Shown here: positions 36,852-38,131 of the stretch, piece after piece
How the letters are laid out: every line of letters starts with the position of its first letter
Numbering within the stretch: the stretch's first letter is position 1
Assembly: GCA_045654805.1 (NCBI GenBank)
Contig: JAZOOD010000016.1
Location: 1 to 38,131 of the forward strand
Reading direction: 5' to 3'
DNA length: 38,131 nt
Origin: CAZNKU01 sp045654805
GTDB lineage: Bacteria > Bacillota > Clostridia > Monoglobales > Firm-18
Program-made: the position numbers and the translations under genes
The notes under the pieces: model-generated
What the model was told of the DNA's origin: nothing
What the model saw: only the letters and a program-made list of their open reading frames with translations
Database searches by the model: none

Positions 36852-37085
36852 TCATTTTAAAATCAGCTCGAAAAAGCTGATGACCAAAGCTCCAATACTC
36901 GAAGCGGCAACGGTTGTTATAAGCCACTTAATAACTTTAAAATCATGAATAAGTAGCTCTATCCTTTTGTCATCTTTGTAGAGCTTTTTATTTACGTTTT
37001 CTTGCTTGTCATTGCATTCACTTCGGAGAACGTACCTATCGTCAAACACCCTTTTTAATTCCATGATGTCATCATGATTTAACAC
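36852..37085 (-). CDS. XhlA-type holin-associated membrane protein
   Basis: A 77-residue protein: N-terminal helical coil (MELKRVFDDRYVLRSECNDK) and a C-terminal transmembrane helix (FKVIKWLITTVAASSIGALV). This is the XhlA/hemolysin layout, which aids holin-endolysin lysis. I chose the GTG at 37085, 7 bases after GGAG and 5 bases past the amidase stop, over an in-frame ATG at 37130 inside the amidase gene. Its 3' end holds a weak hairpin ATCAGCT-6-AGCTGAT. Confidence 0.78.
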   Translation of the reverse strand: MLNHDDIMELKRVFDDRYVLRSECNDKQENVNKKLYKDDKRIELLIHDFKVIKWLITTVAASSIGALVISFFELILK

Positions 37086-37089
37086 CTTA

Positions 37090-37746
37090 TCACTCCATTT
37101 CTGCCAAACGCCGCCATAAATCGTCAGCATACTTATATCTATTTATATAATCAATGGTCTGTTTTTCAAAAGGCGGAGAAACACGGCTCTGAACAATGTC
37201 AATGTAGTCCTGCATAGTCAAATCAACAAGCGACTCACTTAGTTTAAGAAACGCCTCCCACTGCTTCACGTCATTAACCATCGGTGCAGGACAGATTTTT
37301 CCCGTCACATCGTAGTGCCTGATTACATTGCCAATAGAAACGCCATACTTCTTCATGAGAGCCGCCACAAGCTCCGCCGTACGCTTGACCGCCTTGGGGT
37401 CAAAGTAATAATTCCCCCCCGCATCAATCTTTGAACAGATTTCAATACCTATGCTGTTCGCATTTCGACATTTGGCGTGTTTGTAACCGTATTTTGTTCC
37501 GCAATGCCACGCCGCATTTGTGTCCTTAACCGTCTGAATAATCTCGTTTTCGTCAACAAAATAATGTGCCGACGCTTGTCGTGAACTCTGAAAATATACC
37601 GCATTCGCCCTTGCAGTGTCGTTACGCCCTGCCGTGTAATGAATAACTATGTATTCAATTTTCTTTCCCTCACGACCATTAGTATAATTGAGAGAACTTG
37701 CCCCCTTAAAAACAATCTTTGAAAGATCAAGAACCACTATTCTCAC
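37090..37746 (-). CDS. N-acetylmuramoyl-L-alanine amidase endolysin (Amidase_2)
   Basis: A 218-residue endolysin. Zinc ligands His 36 (VIHYTAG), His 144 (IRHYDVTGKICPAP) and Cys 152, with Lys 150 in the T7-lysozyme-like place. NSIGIEICSKIDAGG is the usual substrate-side motif. The C-terminal 50 residues are helical and may bind the wall. Cuts the amide bond between muramic acid and the stem peptide. Lies between the holin and the XhlA-like gene. Confidence 0.94.
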   Translation of the reverse strand: MRIVVLDLSKIVFKGASSLNYTNGREGKKIEYIVIHYTAGRNDTARANAVYFQSSRQASAHYFVDENEIIQTVKDTNAAWHCGTKYGYKHAKCRNANSIGIEICSKIDAGGNYYFDPKAVKRTAELVAALMKKYGVSIGNVIRHYDVTGKICPAPMVNDVKQWEAFLKLSESLVDLTMQDYIDIVQSRVSPPFEKQTIDYINRYKYADDLWRRLAEME

Positions 37747-38062
37747 CCACTTTCAAACCGTAAACCTCCGCTTCAATAATTGCATCTTCTTTTTCGCCAA
37801 CTCCAAATCCAAGAGCTTCGAGCTGAGTGAGAACATATTTCTTCTTTTCTTCACCTTTCTTTTCGCCGGTAAATATCATCTCCGCCGCCTTAACAAAAAC
37901 CCCCGCCCAATACTTTACCTCGTCAAGAATTTTCGCATCGAGCGAATTTTTAAAGTCTTCAAACAATGCCGTCAAGTACGGCACACCATGCTTTTTGAAC
38001 AACCACGCAATAGCACAAAACACCGCCAAAATGGCAATCATAATAATATCAGCAAAATTCAT
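37727..38062 (-). CDS. LLH-family phage holin
   Basis: A 111-residue protein: an N-terminal transmembrane helix (IIMIAILAVFCAIAWLF), a short basic stretch, then a long helical soluble part with KKKYVLTQLEALGFGVGEKE and IIEAEVYGLK, the signature of holin LLH/Phage_holin_6_1. Makes the lysis pore for the amidase. The ATG lies in the terminal repeat; the same start occurs at base 72. Confidence 0.88.
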   Translation of the reverse strand: MNFADIIMIAILAVFCAIAWLFKKHGVPYLTALFEDFKNSLDAKILDEVKYWAGVFVKAAEMIFTGEKKGEEKKKYVLTQLEALGFGVGEKEDAIIEAEVYGLKVGENSGS

Positions 38063-38131
38063 CGTTACATCCTCCGTTTTTCATCTTTTTTCTTTGTTTT
38101 TCTGCCTCTTGTTTTTCCTTGACATTCTTTA
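37991..38131. repeat. Terminal direct repeat, copy 2 (circular contig overlap)
   Basis: Second copy of the 141-base terminal overlap. It holds the start of the intact holin gene and the 3' part of the small membrane-protein gene that is complete at the left end. It should be removed before counting genes. Confidence 0.93.
38049..38131 (-). CDS. Small membrane-protein gene, 3' fragment in the duplicated overlap
   Basis: The 3' part of the two-helix membrane-protein gene appears again in the right terminal repeat and is cut by the window edge. The complete copy is at 59-331. Not an extra gene. Confidence 0.9.
   Translation of the reverse strand, partial: KNVKEKQEAEKQRKKMKNGGCNDEFC

Noticed and set aside
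36862..36881. Terminator at the end of the XhlA-like gene
   Set aside because: The hairpin is 7 pairs with a weak, broken T tract inside the coding end; too weak to list as a feature.

Overview
The window is an apparently complete, circular tailed-phage (siphovirus-like) genome. Bases 1-141 are repeated exactly at 37991-38131, so the unique circle would be 37,990 bp. Every gene I can support lies on the minus strand, so the genome is read from high to low coordinates and wraps through the repeat. AT-rich sequence, AGGAGG-type ribosome binding sites, sigmaA-type promoters with an extended -10, and an XhlA/LLH lysis set with an Amidase_2 endolysin point to a low-GC Bacillota (Clostridia-like, probably gut or rumen) host. 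This host call is inference.

Layout in transcription order from the high end: lysis genes (holin, amidase, XhlA-like; 36852-38062). Then a strong promoter (36822-36850) and small genes: a zinc-ribbon membrane protein, a basic peptide, a deoxyribosyltransferase-like protein and a sigma-region-4-like HTH, closed by a terminator at 35813-35849. Next is a cluster of a papain-like protein and several low-complexity or Cys/Gly-rich, probably virion-associated proteins (32335-35786), ending at a terminator (32291-32320). A second promoter (32190-32218) opens the recombination operon: zinc protein, RHH, PD-(D/E)XK nuclease, annealase-like protein, SSB, ERCC4 nuclease, a prohibitin/SPFH membrane protein, small proteins and an amino-methyltransferase. 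A third promoter (26919-26947) drives CHC2 primase and a VapE-type helicase. An AT-rich iteron region (24501-24760) follows, then a short operon with a pyrimidine-dimer-glycosylase-like protein.

The packaging operon starts at promoter 23331-23359 with a highly structured, tRNA-like leader RNA (23082-23225), then terS, terL, portal and a WDGH protein, closed by a very strong terminator (19622-19655). The next operon carries a Dcm-like methylase, an HTH protein, small zinc proteins and a minor capsid protein fused to a zinc-peptidase motif, ended by a terminator (14238-14264). A second iteron/dyad region (13913-14231) shares a 57-bp dyad element with the first. Then come a Rossmann-fold protein, an RHH protein and three unknowns. 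Promoter 12086-12114 drives scaffold, HK97-type capsid, connectors, an LRR surface protein, tail genes, tape measure, baseplate and fibre genes down to base 59, and runs through the circle junction into the lysis genes.

I see no integrase, CI-type repressor, DNA polymerase or canonical tRNA, so a virulent lifestyle depending on host polymerase is likely. The strongest leads are the tRNA-like RNA ahead of the terminase genes, the paired dyad/iteron regions, the capsid-peptidase fusion, the phage SPFH protein and the Cys-triplet virion-like cluster.
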